A DNA stretch of 64,000 nucleotides from Paraburkholderia largidicola (GTDB taxonomy: Bacteria > Pseudomonadota > Gammaproteobacteria > Burkholderiales > Burkholderiaceae), in contig NZ_AP023177.1 of NCBI RefSeq assembly GCF_013426895.1, positions 434,001 to 498,000 of the forward strand, in the 5' to 3' direction. A model generated the notes under the pieces. It did no database searches. It saw only the letters and a list, made by a program, of their open reading frames with translations, and was not told the DNA's origin. Below, piece after piece: positions 1 through 9,451 of the stretch. Position numbers and translations under genes: made by a program. Each line of letters begins with the position of its first letter. Within the stretch, counting starts at the first letter, position 1.

Positions 1-574
1 TCAGATGGCTACGTTGTCGCCGACTGGGGCCTTCGAGCGGGTGTTGTCTCTAGTCGCTATTCGATATGCAAAGGCCGTTGGGTGCCGCGCCTGGGAGCCA
101 TCGATAGGCGAACCACGCCGTCAGCGCAATTGACGCCATCCAAATGGCGGCGAGTACACGGGCCGTGGTACGGTTCTCCGGCGGTTGCGCGGAGCTCAAG
201 TGTCAGAGGGGAACCAGTCTCACGACTATCCAGATGGTCATAGTGCGCTAAATTGCTCGTCGACAGAATTGCGGGCAGCTTTGTCCGCCTTCCGTTCATT
301 GCCCGTCATGTTACGCTCAGTCGACATTCCGAATACTGCGCGCGCGCGAGAAACGAGTACGTCAAGGCATGCTAGGGGAAGTGACCGACACCACTCACTG
401 ATTCAGCGGCGTACGATCGGATTAATGATGGTGATTTCTATCCGCACCTCGAATTCGGACGCGCGCCGAGGGGTCCATGGTGGCTGTTACAGACAATTTC
501 AATTTTGCCGCGCAAAGTTACTGCCTGTTTTCGTAAGCTTCTGTCCACACAAAAACGATCATCAGGGACGAGTT
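1..574. other. no convincing gene
   Basis: I see no convincing gene here. An open frame runs into the following lipoprotein gene from further upstream, but its extra N-terminal 130 codons look like untranslated sequence: a good lipoprotein signal peptide begins only at 575. The 3' part presumably holds the promoter of that gene; I cannot place it with confidence. Confidence 0.5.
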
Positions 575-1747
575 ATGAGAACGAGAATAACGCTGCTTTG
601 CGTAGCGGCGATTCCATTTGCGCTGGCCGCATGCGGAGGAGGCGGTGGCGGCAATAGTAGCGGTGCAACTGGCACACTGCACGTGGCAATGACGGACGCG
701 CCGTCTTGCGGTTTCGATCATGTCTACGTGACCGTCAACAAGGTACGCGTCAACGCAAGTTCTTCTGCAAGCGATACAGACGGCGGATGGACCGATATCG
801 CACTGCCTTCACCTCAGAAGATCGATCTTCTTTCACTGACGAATGGCGTTCTGAGCGATCTCGGTCGGGCACCGCTTGCTGCGGGCCAATACCAGCAGAT
901 CAGACTCGTACTCGCGCAGAATCAGGGAAACACGGTTGCCAATTCGGTTGTCGTGAGTGGTACGACGGCTGAGCAGCCGCTTGCAACGCCGAGTGCCACA
1001 CAGAGCGGATACAAGATCATTCAGCCGTTCACGGTTCAGGCCAATACGCTTGTGGATCTCGTACTCGACTTCAATGCATGCAAGTCGGTTGTACAGCGCG
1101 GTAACGGCACCTATAGCCTGAAGCCGGTCGTAACGGCCACGCCAACCGTAGTAAGTGGCAGCATCGCGGGATATGTCGCGACGGCCGAAGCCGGGGCGAC
1201 CGTCTACGCGGAACAGAATGGCCAGGTGATCCGTGGCACGGTCGCTGACAGTAATGGCCAATTCATTCTGAGCCCGCTGGTTCAGAGTTCATCGAACGGC
1301 AATTACGATGTCGTGATCGTGGATAACCGGCAACCCAACGGACACGCGAACGGCGTTATTCACGCAGTGCCCGTCACGGCAAGCGCCACGACGACGATCG
1401 CGACATCGGCGGCACCGATCACGTTGCCGTCGTCCGCCGTCAATACGATTGCGGGCACGGTAACGGCATCTGCCCAGGCCACGATGCGCGCGCTGCAAAA
1501 CGACGGCGCGGGATCGTATGAGGTGACATCGACGAACGCCAATCTCGACACAGGCACATACACGCTCGCCGTGCCGGCCGCTGCAACGTTGACGGGCACA
1601 TACAAGGGGGCCGTGCCAGTCACGCTGTCGCAGGCTGCCGCGGCCGGAAGCTATACAGTCGAAGCCGATAGTGCGAGCGGCGCCACGCAATTTGCGGGCG
1701 CCAATGTATCGAGCGGCAGCCAGTCGGGAATCAATTTCAACTTTTAA
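575..1747 (+). CDS. DUF4382-type lipoprotein
   Basis: This is a predicted outer-membrane or periplasmic lipoprotein of 390 residues. The start at 575 gives a clean signal peptide with lipobox LAAC (Cys at about residue 19), followed by a run of six glycines. A DUF4382-like domain follows (motif TGTLHVAMTDAPSCGFDHVY, then VYVTVNKVRV), and then a beta-rich region with repeated carboxypeptidase-regulatory-like segments (GSIAGYV, VNTIAGTVTA). A purine-rich GGGACG lies just upstream of the start. Such proteins are common single genes in Burkholderia; no function is established. The frame is open much further upstream, but that part has no signal sequence or family similarity I recognise. Confidence 0.82.
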   Translation: MRTRITLLCVAAIPFALAACGGGGGGNSSGATGTLHVAMTDAPSCGFDHVYVTVNKVRVNASSSASDTDGGWTDIALPSPQKIDLLSLTNGVLSDLGRAPLAAGQYQQIRLVLAQNQGNTVANSVVVSGTTAEQPLATPSATQSGYKIIQPFTVQANTLVDLVLDFNACKSVVQRGNGTYSLKPVVTATPTVVSGSIAGYVATAEAGATVYAEQNGQVIRGTVADSNGQFILSPLVQSSSNGNYDVVIVDNRQPNGHANGVIHAVPVTASATTTIATSAAPITLPSSAVNTIAGTVTASAQATMRALQNDGAGSYEVTSTNANLDTGTYTLAVPAAATLTGTYKGAVPVTLSQAAAAGSYTVEADSASGATQFAGANVSSGSQSGINFNF

Positions 1748-1792
1748 ACTGGGAGCGTGGGAGAGGCCGCAACGTCTTTCCCAATTCATGCC

Positions 1793-1963
1793 ATGAAAAT
1801 ATTCATGATTATGCTGACAACAGCAGCAGCCGGATTGTCTGGCTGTGCAGTGTATTTGCCCGATGAACCTCACGCAGTCGTCGCACCGCAAGGCAAGCCT
1901 CAAGGCGGGCCAGGAAACGGATATTGCCCGCCAGGCCAGGCCAAAAAGGGAAATTGCCAGTAA
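1793..1963 (+). CDS. very small lipoprotein
   Basis: This encodes a 56-residue protein with a signal peptide ending in lipobox LSGC (Cys near residue 18), followed by a Pro/Gly-rich mature part ending in PPGQAKKGNC. It lies 45 bases after the DUF4382 gene and could be co-transcribed with it. The second in-frame ATG (1793) is preferred because it begins the hydrophobic signal sequence. The mature sequence with PDEPHAVVAPQGKPQGGPG resembles small conserved hypothetical lipoproteins of Burkholderiaceae that I know only as uncharacterised. Confidence 0.6.
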   Translation: MKIFMIMLTTAAAGLSGCAVYLPDEPHAVVAPQGKPQGGPGNGYCPPGQAKKGNCQ

Positions 1964-2041
1964 GCGGGCACTTCAATGAACTACGTCGCGCGTGTGAAGT
2001 AGATCCGCCTCATACGCGTTTGCCGCGCGAAATGCTTCATG

Positions 2042-2410
2042 CTATTTCGACGGCGCCTGTCCGTTCTGTTCGGCGGTTTCTTCGGATGGCGTATGCGATG
2101 TACATGCCTGAAGCGCGGCCATCGCTTTTCGTGCGACGGCCAGCGTTTCCTCACACGCATTCGGCTCTTCAGCCTTGGGACATCCGCCTGCTGCTGTCAC
2201 TTGTGCAAGTGCGGCCTGGATCTTCCTCAGTGCAAGTTCGGGTGAACCCGTGTCCGCAATCAGGCGCGCGAGATTGAAAGCACTGCCTGTCGGCAGCGCC
2301 ACATAAGCGGGACAAACCGATTCAGCGCGCGCATCCACCGAAGACAACAACAAAACGAAAACCACGCTGACTGGTCTTTGATAACTGAAACCGCTGCGAA
2401 TGACTTGCAT
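2042..2410 (-). CDS. small secreted protein, unknown function
   Basis: A 122-residue product with a Sec-type signal peptide (hydrophobic VSVVFVLLLSS, probable cleavage after ARA). The mature domain has four cysteines (VCP, GGCP, NACEE, QACT), suggesting two disulfides in the periplasm. The start at 2410 puts the signal sequence at the N-terminus; an ATG 12 codons earlier is possible. It is convergent with the small lipoprotein gene. I do not recognise a family. The helical, alanine-rich mature part is compatible with a small helical periplasmic protein. Confidence 0.5.
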   Translation of the reverse strand: MQVIRSGFSYQRPVSVVFVLLLSSVDARAESVCPAYVALPTGSAFNLARLIADTGSPELALRKIQAALAQVTAAGGCPKAEEPNACEETLAVARKAMAALQACTSHTPSEETAEQNGQAPSK

Positions 2411-2957
2411 TCCCGGCTCCTTGCGCTGCACGAGGAACATGGACATGTTTCGTGTCCGTTACCCATAGCGACATTGTCGTCGTCTCTGAGAATGCGACGC
2501 AGTAGAACGCGCCTTCGCCGAAACCCACTGTTCTGAAGAATGATTGTGCACGGCAAGGCTGATCTTGAAGTGGTTATAGCCGGGAATCCTTAAGGCTTGC
2601 TTAAGCGAACGCGTCTGCGCGTTTCACAACGATTCGCCGCGCTGTCTCAAGCCTGATACGGTTTGGGCGTGCACCGTTCCCTTAGCGGATTGAGCGCCTC
2701 CAAAGATACAAAAGCCTCACCGGGTACCTCACGCTTCGATCATGCGTGTCTGAGTTGAAACATCCGCGGTACACCCGCGTCTCCAATTGGTTCCGACTGC
2801 CGCATTTCCTCACAGCCTGCGCGGTGTGCCCGACATTGGCATGGCATTTGCGAAATTGCGTGCGCTTCGCGTCGACTAACTTCGAACAGATATACGGCGC
2901 GCATGACGGAAGCTGGTTTTGTCCGGCAACACATGAAGCGACTACGGGGGAGAAATC
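2411..2957. other. intergenic region upstream of tadE
   Basis: No gene is supported here. The stretch lies between a leftward gene and the rightward tadE gene, so it should hold at least two divergent promoters. A strong ribosome-binding site (GGGGGAGAAATC) ends at 2957. Confidence 0.5.
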
Positions 2958-3500
2958 ATGAAGCGAGACTCTGACAGCCGGGTGTCTGTCGACATCGAAC
3001 ATTCGAGCCTGCGGGCCAGCCTGATCGACGCGATTCGACGCGTTGGCCTGTGTGAAGACGTGCCGGCAGCGAGCCGACGTCGCCGGAGGAGTAGCAGAGC
3101 GCAACGCGGCGTAGCGGCAGTGGAATTCGCTATCGTGCTGCCGCTTCTGCTTCTGGTCTTATTCGGCATCGTCGAGTTCGGCGTAGCGCTGTACGACAAG
3201 GCGATGATCACTAACGCCAGTCGCGAAGGCGCGCGTGCTGGGGTCGTGCTGCGCACTCCGAAACCGGGCGCACAGGACATCACTAACGTGGTGCTCGCCT
3301 ATAGCCGAAACTATCTGATTACCTTTGGCTCGAGCAACACACCGACGGTCAGTGTTCCTTCCGGCATTGGCGGTACGTTCGGCACACCGCTCACAGTCAC
3401 TGTTTCGTACCAGTACGCAGGGTTAGGCCTGGGTGCCATGCTGTCCGCGTTCACGGGGCCGATCGTCATGACGGCCACGACGATCATGAACAACGAGTGA
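2958..3500 (+). CDS. tadE: TadE-like pilus assembly pseudopilin
   Basis: This is a TadE-family minor pseudopilin of Flp/Tad pilus systems. Residues 50-75 carry the hallmark prepilin motif RGVAAVEFAIVLPLLLLVLF, with Glu at the +5 position, followed by one transmembrane helix and a beta-rich C-terminal domain. The N-terminal 49 residues are a long basic, Arg-rich extension (RRRRRSSRAQ), longer than the usual leader. The gene is 10 bases before tadG and shares a strand with it, so the two form an operon. No Tad ATPase, secretin or flp gene is in view, so the pair is either an orphan or belongs to a cluster elsewhere. Confidence 0.85.
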   Translation: MKRDSDSRVSVDIEHSSLRASLIDAIRRVGLCEDVPAASRRRRRSSRAQRGVAAVEFAIVLPLLLLVLFGIVEFGVALYDKAMITNASREGARAGVVLRTPKPGAQDITNVVLAYSRNYLITFGSSNTPTVSVPSGIGGTFGTPLTVTVSYQYAGLGLGAMLSAFTGPIVMTATTIMNNE

Positions 3501-3510
3501 GGCGGCCATC

Positions 3511-4626
3511 ATGCACGGGAAAAACAAGGCAAGGCAGCGAGGCTCCGTTGCCGTGATCACGGCAGTGAGTCTGGCTGCGCTGTTGGGGTTTGCGGCGCTG
3601 GCAATCGATATCGGCAACCTGCTGGTCGCGCGAAACGAATTGCAGAATGCCGCCGACGCTGCAGCGCTTGCGGGCGCGCCGTGTCTGTTCCAGCGTACGC
3701 AATGCAGCAACACCACGGCGACGGCGCCGGACTGGATCACGGCGACACAGAAGGCGTCGAGCTTCGCGACGGCCACGATTTCGAACAAGGTCCAGGGCGC
3801 CGCGATCAAGGTCGCGCAGGTCGCCTCGGGCTACTGGAACGTGACGGGGACGCCGGGCACGCTGGAGGCAGTGCCATTTACGCCTGGCGCGAACGATCTC
3901 CCCGCCATCCGTGTGACGATGACAAAGAGCACGGCGAACGCGAACGGCAGCATACCCGTCTATCTGGCAAGTGTTCTTGGCGTGTCGTCGCTGTCGGCCG
4001 CCGCCACCGCGACAGCGGCCGTGTCGAGACCGGGGTACGTCGGACCCGGCGGTCTCTTTCCCGTCGCGATTTCGAAATGCCTCTACGACAACTACTGGAA
4101 CGCGTCGACGAATTCACCGAAGCTGGCAACGAGCGCTGCACCCATCAGCGGACAGACGGTGAATCAGACGCCCAATACGCCGTATGCCTTCCAGATTTCG
4201 TCGTCGTATCAGGCAAACGGCTGCGAAGCGGGGCAGTGGACGACACTGACCAGTCAGCAAAACGATGTGCCGTTCGTGAGAGGACTGATCGCGGGTCAGA
4301 ATACCGATTCGCTCGGCATAGGCTCACAACCAGGCACGTACATCCAGCCTGGTGAGAAGAACACGCTCTTCACATCGATCGATAACTGCAGCGCCAACGG
4401 AGACCATTCGTGCGAGTACGAAACGGTGCCGGTCGTCAACAGTGTCGGGACGGGCTATCAGCCCGTGGTCGCGTTTGCCTGTGTGCGCGTCCTCAAGGCG
4501 GACAATGGATCGAAGCCGTACATACTCGTGCAGATGAGCAACCAGCCGGATAAGTGCCAGGCGTTGAACTCCGGCGGTGTGGGGCCGAATTACGGTTCCA
4601 TCACGCCGCCGCGCCTCGTTCAGTAG
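3511..4626 (+). CDS. tadG: TadG-like pilus assembly protein
   Basis: The 371-residue product starts with the TadE/G-like N-terminal segment (RQRGSVAVITAVSLAALLGF, then AALAIDIGNLLVARNELQNA and ADAAALAGA). This is one membrane helix followed by the signature of TadG proteins. The rest is a large extracytoplasmic domain with several cysteine pairs. It follows tadE after 10 bases with an intervening ribosome-binding site (GAGGCGGCC). The von Willebrand-like part found in longer TadG proteins is not evident; the length fits the shorter TadG class. Confidence 0.82.
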   Translation: MHGKNKARQRGSVAVITAVSLAALLGFAALAIDIGNLLVARNELQNAADAAALAGAPCLFQRTQCSNTTATAPDWITATQKASSFATATISNKVQGAAIKVAQVASGYWNVTGTPGTLEAVPFTPGANDLPAIRVTMTKSTANANGSIPVYLASVLGVSSLSAAATATAAVSRPGYVGPGGLFPVAISKCLYDNYWNASTNSPKLATSAAPISGQTVNQTPNTPYAFQISSSYQANGCEAGQWTTLTSQQNDVPFVRGLIAGQNTDSLGIGSQPGTYIQPGEKNTLFTSIDNCSANGDHSCEYETVPVVNSVGTGYQPVVAFACVRVLKADNGSKPYILVQMSNQPDKCQALNSGGVGPNYGSITPPRLVQ

Positions 4627-5194
4627 CAAGCCACCTTCATCCGTCGTGGTGAAGGTCGCTGTGCTCGGCCACAGTTTTGGATTGCGCTTCACCGTATCAA
4701 CGAGCTTTCTCACAAATGCCTCATATAGCCCGATCTTCGACGGAGTCGGATGCCCATCGAGCTGGTCGCCCGGCTTGACCATCGACGCAGCAGGCAGATT
4801 ACTGATCGCATGAGCTACCGGCTATGCGACCGTTCGACCTTCGCATCGGATGGATAGTGCAATATGCGTGGCAAACGAGCGCCACGAACCATGCCCGCCA
4901 CCGTCTGGTTTTGCACGCCATGGTGTGTCCGAGCCAGATCCAGTTATTGATAAGGTGTGCATATAAGAGCGGGCGCAATCATTTCCATCGGGCTGTTGCC
5001 GCCGACTCCGTTTTGTTCGAATGTCAAGATTGGTGCTAAGCACTTCGATGTCGACCTCAGCGCGAAACGGGCGGCATAGGTAAACTCGCAACCCGATCCC
5101 GGGCGTGTCGGCAACCCGTTCACCTTATCATCGGAGGCAACAATCGTTTCGACCTGCTAGACTGAAAGTTCCCCTGCAAGCCATGGAGGGAGAC
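4627..5194. other. intergenic, no supported gene
   Basis: No open frame here has a recognisable domain or convincing start. The last 15 bases are the ribosome-binding region of the next small gene. Confidence 0.45.
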
Positions 5195-5386
5195 ATGACG
5201 ACTGTCTACGTCGTGAAGACTGGAGAGAAATTCCTCTGCACCGCAGAGGATGGCGATATCGGCATGGCGCCAGAGATTAAGGAAGCCACGTCCTTTCTCT
5301 CGTATGAGGAAGCGAACAAAGTCGCAAACGAGCACGCCGACCCCGGATACGAAATCGTGGCCGTCAACCGTACGAGACCCGGATGA
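5195..5386 (+). CDS. small conserved-looking cytosolic protein
   Basis: The 63-residue acidic product begins MTTVYVVKTGEKFL and has no signal or membrane segment. The start is chosen because a strong GGAGGGAG ribosome-binding site lies six bases upstream. The predicted fold is beta-strand rich at the N-terminus with a helix (YEEANKVANEHA). I do not recognise a family. It stands alone at the edge of a gene-poor region. Confidence 0.55.
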   Translation: MTTVYVVKTGEKFLCTAEDGDIGMAPEIKEATSFLSYEEANKVANEHADPGYEIVAVNRTRPG

Positions 5387-5995
5387 GGAGTCTGTTCCGC
5401 GGCGCTCAGTAAAGGAATACTGGCGATCGAAAATGCGCCGTGCGATACCGTGCTACGGTCGGCCGCGTCCCAAAATACCTGAGAACGGACGGCACTACAC
5501 GTCGCGATTCGCACGACGCGGTCGATACGCATATTGAACGATCGCATGCGATGCATTTTGGGGGCGGCAAGTTCGGGTCGCCCACCTTCATCGGCACACG
5601 CAACGGCATTGAAAGCGTTGTGTCTCCGGTCACGAGGACCGGCCTCCGGCGTCAGTCTCGAAATGCTGATCGAGTCACTGGACGATGACTTGGATTGGAC
5701 GCGCTCGCCGCGTAATGGGCACCCCCGACCCTGTCGATACACGAGCGCGACCCAAGGTCCCCGCCGTCGGACTTGGAAGCAGCGACAGCGGCGCCCGCAA
5801 GCGACCGGACAACGGCAGATTCCGGTCCCACTTGATGAGCCGGCGTAACCAGATCCGCCGAAACACTGACGCATTCGTGAGTCCACGTTCGAGACCAGGT
5901 GTGCTCGGGTACTTCGTCGCAATGCACGGCAACTTTGCATCCGGCACGTGGGTCCGTTCGAGTGCAGATCGAGGCGGGGCGGGCTGAAGACGGCC
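5387..5995. other. gene-poor stretch
   Basis: Open frames run on both strands, but all are Arg/Ser-rich frames typical of high-GC non-coding sequence. None has a ribosome-binding site or a recognisable motif. I see no gene. Confidence 0.45.
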
Positions 5996-6250
5996 CTATT
6001 CCGGTCGCTCCAAGACGAGCGCCGCAGCACTGCGCTCATCAGCTGTCTTCAAAAGATCAAGCAGCTGCTCGCAGTCGCTCGGAAACAGGCAGGCAAGCGC
6101 GAATTCGCTAATAGTTATGACCTGACCTCGCGGCAGCAAATCCAGAATGCCTGGAAATTTCACGCGAATGATAAATCCAAGGCAGGACAACGCAGACAAC
6201 ACGACGGCAGAAAACGCCACCTTTTCGAGAACTCGAAAATTCAATTCCAT
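5996..6250 (-). CDS. small membrane-associated protein, uncertain
   Basis: A possible 84-residue protein with one hydrophobic N-terminal segment (VAFSAVVLSALSCLGFII) followed by a leucine-rich cytosolic part. The composition is protein-like, unlike the surrounding Arg-rich frames, but the ribosome-binding site is weak and I know no family. It may be a real orphan gene or a chance frame. Confidence 0.33.
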   Translation of the reverse strand: MELNFRVLEKVAFSAVVLSALSCLGFIIRVKFPGILDLLPRGQVITISEFALACLFPSDCEQLLDLLKTADERSAAALVLERPE

Positions 6251-7535
6251 GATTGCACCCGTCGTATCTGTTGCGTCAAATCCGTCAAGCCACGCTTTGA
6301 CCGGTCTTTCGTATATCGCGATGATGAAATGGGGTACCCAGATGTTGCCCGATCTGCCACACCGTATTGAGGAGCAGTGTGCATGGGACGCTTAATCCGG
6401 AAACATAACAGCTATGCCAAGGATAGACGCTTACATTACAATATACTTTCAATAAATCATCGAACGCAAATGGTTCTATGTCACCGCGGTGCCGCGATCT
6501 GGGCACCAAGTGTCAATGTCGATTGAATTCCGATGAATCTGAGGATGATTCATCCGGCGGCGATATTTGTGAATCGGTTGGGCGGCGGGGCGTTCCTTGG
6601 TCGGCAGCAAGATGATCGACTCGATGCAAAGGGACTCGGTGGAAGCCGAAAACATCCACGCAAAGTGGCTGGTCTGGCAGGGCAAGGGCAGGAGGGTGTT
6701 GGAACTGATCGAGGCACCGGACAGTAGGCTCGTAGTGGGAGGGATACGAGTTCAATACGTCCAGCGGAATCTGAACAGTGCGTCCAGTTATCTGAAGAAG
6801 AATGCGGGCACGTTTGGTCAACTACAGTGCATGGCATCGCAAGGGTTTGCCGATAGGGGTTAGGGCAAATGCGTCGAGCAACTGGATGGAACAAGGCGAG
6901 CAGGTGCAATGTCTTTTGCAATTGACCCGCTGTCGCCGAGATAGTGGTATCAGCCCTTGAGGCAGCCCGCGGCCCAGTTGCCGCCGCTCGTCACGTGCGC
7001 GACTGCTCCGTCCCAACTCCGGTCATTCGCGAACCTCTTTGCGGGGTCATTCCAACGTCGGCTTTCTAGCAAGCGGCCGTTCAACTGGCGGTCACCGACG
7101 TCGCATTCCGACCTGTGCTGCGGCGTTTAGCCAACTGAATACCGCACGATCAGCCCGCATCCATTATTCACGAAAGAGGAACGCTGGCGACGATTCTGAA
7201 TGGTCCGGACTGCCTTAATGGGTAGGGACGTAAAGCCGAGGGTAAACAATGGCGGTGCCACGAAATTGCTGACCTAGTATGCAGAAGTTGCTATACGTTT
7301 GCAGGGTGACCTGCGTTTTGTCTCGGCGGCTCAGTTCGATAAGCCCGACGCAGTTTAGTGCTGGGCTAGACTGCACTGGGTTGGGAATTGCTCATGTAGA
7401 AGGACTTGGCTTGACATGGCACAGTCGGTGAATACCTAGAACTCGGAATGCTCGCTACGGTAGTCGGCGACCGGCGTTCTTGCTGTCATTCCCGTCCCGG
7501 AATGCTCCGCCTTTGGACTTGGGAGCCTGAACGAT
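6251..7535. other. long gene-poor stretch with transposase debris
   Basis: This stretch of nearly 1.3 kb holds no intact gene. A short translatable patch at about 6597-6930 reads like transposase debris and is listed separately. The final bases before 7536 contain GGGAG at a proper distance from the next start codon. Confidence 0.45.
6597..6930 (+). pseudogene. degraded transposase fragment, possibly ISKra4-like
   Basis: Translation gives RNLNSASSYLKKNAGTFGQ and, after a frame change, GLPIGVRANA and NWMEQGEQ. This order recalls the C-terminal part of ISKra4-type transposases (a helix with YL near an unstructured YDEYL segment, then PIxSGVxEGA, then DRMEQ). The reading frame is broken and no ends or partner segments are visible, so this is a tentative relic call from memory of the family only. 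Confidence 0.25.
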
Positions 7536-8812
7536 ATGGCAGACGACGCGCAGGAAATCATCGGCAAGTGGACTGTCAGAATCAAAGATTGGGTTTGGGA
7601 GTATGAATTTTTGCCTGACGGAAAAGTTACATGGCAGGACACGCGCAGCAGTGAAAAGGGCGTGGGTCGATGGTCGCTTTTGTCAAAGTTTATCAACATA
7701 TCGTGGATCGACTCTTCGACCAAGGAAAGCTGGTACCGGCCTATAACGCCTCTGAAACAACAAGGGTGGTATAGCTCGACCTACTACACCGGCAAGTTTG
7801 AGATGCAGAAGGTCATCGCCCCACCTCCCGGAGACACTGACCTCACTTGGTTCGAGTTCGAGCCGGACGACCCTGCAAGGCCTGGTCAGATCAACATCCT
7901 CGTTTCATCGCCAAGGAACGATGCCCAATATATCGACCGAGTCGTCACCGCAGTTGGATTCGGCATTTACTTGGGCGGCTACCACGTCTTTTGTGAAGGC
8001 GTTGACGTACCTGTCTTCGTGCCCGAGCAAATGGTCGACTTTGCAATTGGAGTTGTGGCCGAGGCTTCCAATGAGATTTTCAATACCATCGATGAAGCCA
8101 AGTCCGCTGCCGCCAGCAACCCACGGCAACCGTCGATCGCGTATTTTCGGGGAGCGGGGGAGCCGTCGTCGCACCAACCGTAATATGTCCGGCAAGCGCG
8201 CCACAACTCGTAGCCACGATGCTGGAGGCGCGGCGCGAGTTAGGCAAGGCAGTTGCAGACGAGCTGACAATGCTGGCGATTTCACTGGTCGGCAGCATGA
8301 TCTTTAGCGCCCTTGTATCGCGGATTGTCGGTGTTAAACGTGGTGGAAAAGTGCCACCCAACAAGACTCCCAAGTTACCAAAGATTCGGGCGAAAAATGA
8401 CCAGATCAACATTGCTGGCGGGTTGGAGCCGGGCAGTGATCAGTTCACCAACTTAAACCCCACCAATCCGCAGAGTGGCGGCCCGGGACGGGGCATTCCA
8501 AATCACGTCAACGGCTCGTTTGAACAGATCGCGGACTTCTTTCAACCCGGCACGGTTAAACACATCATCTCAAACAGGCTTCGCTTTTGGGACGTGAAGG
8601 ACTGGAGCGCGGCAGCCAAGGGCGCCTTTAGTGTCTTGCGGTCAGGTGGACGCCTCGGGACTGGGCACCCAATGAGTGGGTTGAACGTGTGGGCCTATGA
8701 GGAGGACGTTCCTGTGATGCTCAAAGCGTTCAACGATGCTGGATTCAAGGAGGTTAGAAACGTGGGCCAAAAATCGGGATCTGGGGTGGTAATTTCCGCG
8801 GTTAAGCCATAG
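7536..8812 (+). pseudogene. polymorphic-toxin-like protein, frameshifted
   Basis: Two open frames (7536-8183 and 8219-8812) appear to be one gene. The downstream frame stays open well upstream of its first ATG and reads sensibly through SGSGGAVVAPTV. The upstream frame reads AYFRG over the same TTTT run at 8144-8147, so one missing base there would join them. The N-terminal part is a small beta-rich lipocalin-like domain (GKWTVRIKDWVWEYEFLPDG). The middle has a hydrophobic segment (MLAISLVGSMIFSALVSRIV). The C-terminus resembles the tail of a class I methyltransferase fold (GAFSVLRSGGRLGTG). The layout of an N-terminal module, membrane segment and variable enzymatic tip suggests a secreted toxin, but this is inference. 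A good ribosome-binding site precedes 7536. Confidence 0.45.
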
Positions 8813-9451
8813 TCGTTCTTACGTGTTGGCACGCTCCCTTGAAATGCGGCAAGAACGACCGCTGGACTTCGCGCGGTCGCCGAATCGGCACCTTATCGTC
8901 GACTGTCGGCTCAGGCCGAACTCCCGTCTTCGAATGCGACTAAACGGACGTCCGTTGTACCTTGAAAGTCGCCTTATATGTCGCGTTGGATCGACCGGCC
9001 GCAGTGGGTCGGGAGTGCGCGTTGACGATCGGCCGCTTTCGGGAACCGAAATACCAATGACCGCTTTGCGGCGATGAGTTCGAAGCGCGGATGGACTCAG
9101 GCCGTTTAGGTTTGTTCGACGCCTGCCCTCGAGTACGAGCTCATGAGTCAAGGACAACGCGTGCGGGCAGGCGTTGAATAAACCTCGAGGAAGGAAACCG
9201 CGGAGTGGTCCGATGGGGCCAGCGTCTTCGCTATGGCGATTGATCAATCCGAGCGGTCTGTGTTGCGGGTGGACGGCGGGCGATGCGAACACCCCCAGAG
9301 GCGTGGATGGGGCAATTGAGGCGTTGGGGCGTGCGGTTCCGAGTCCGGAATACGGCTGTGCAACCGTGCATGACACCGAAGGCACAACCGTCCACTCTTC
9401 GGCCGCGATGACGCAAAGCCGACGGTTGAACTGCAGATCGACGGGAGGCGC
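8813..9451. other. no gene; flank of the IS91-like element
   Basis: I see no supported gene. The stretch follows the 3' end of the leftward IS91 transposase, so it may contain the terminal (terIS) end of that element, but I cannot place the end. Bases near 8820-9075 show short GC-rich inverted motifs seen in Burkholderia intergenic relics. Confidence 0.4.

Noticed and set aside
57..574. Frames on both strands, including an upstream extension of the DUF4382 gene
   Set aside because: Low-complexity or shadow composition; the lipoprotein signal begins at 575.
5206..6039. Long minus-strand frame of 277 codons
   Set aside because: Arg/Ser-rich composition, overlaps a better small gene on the plus strand at its 3' end, and has no recognisable motif.
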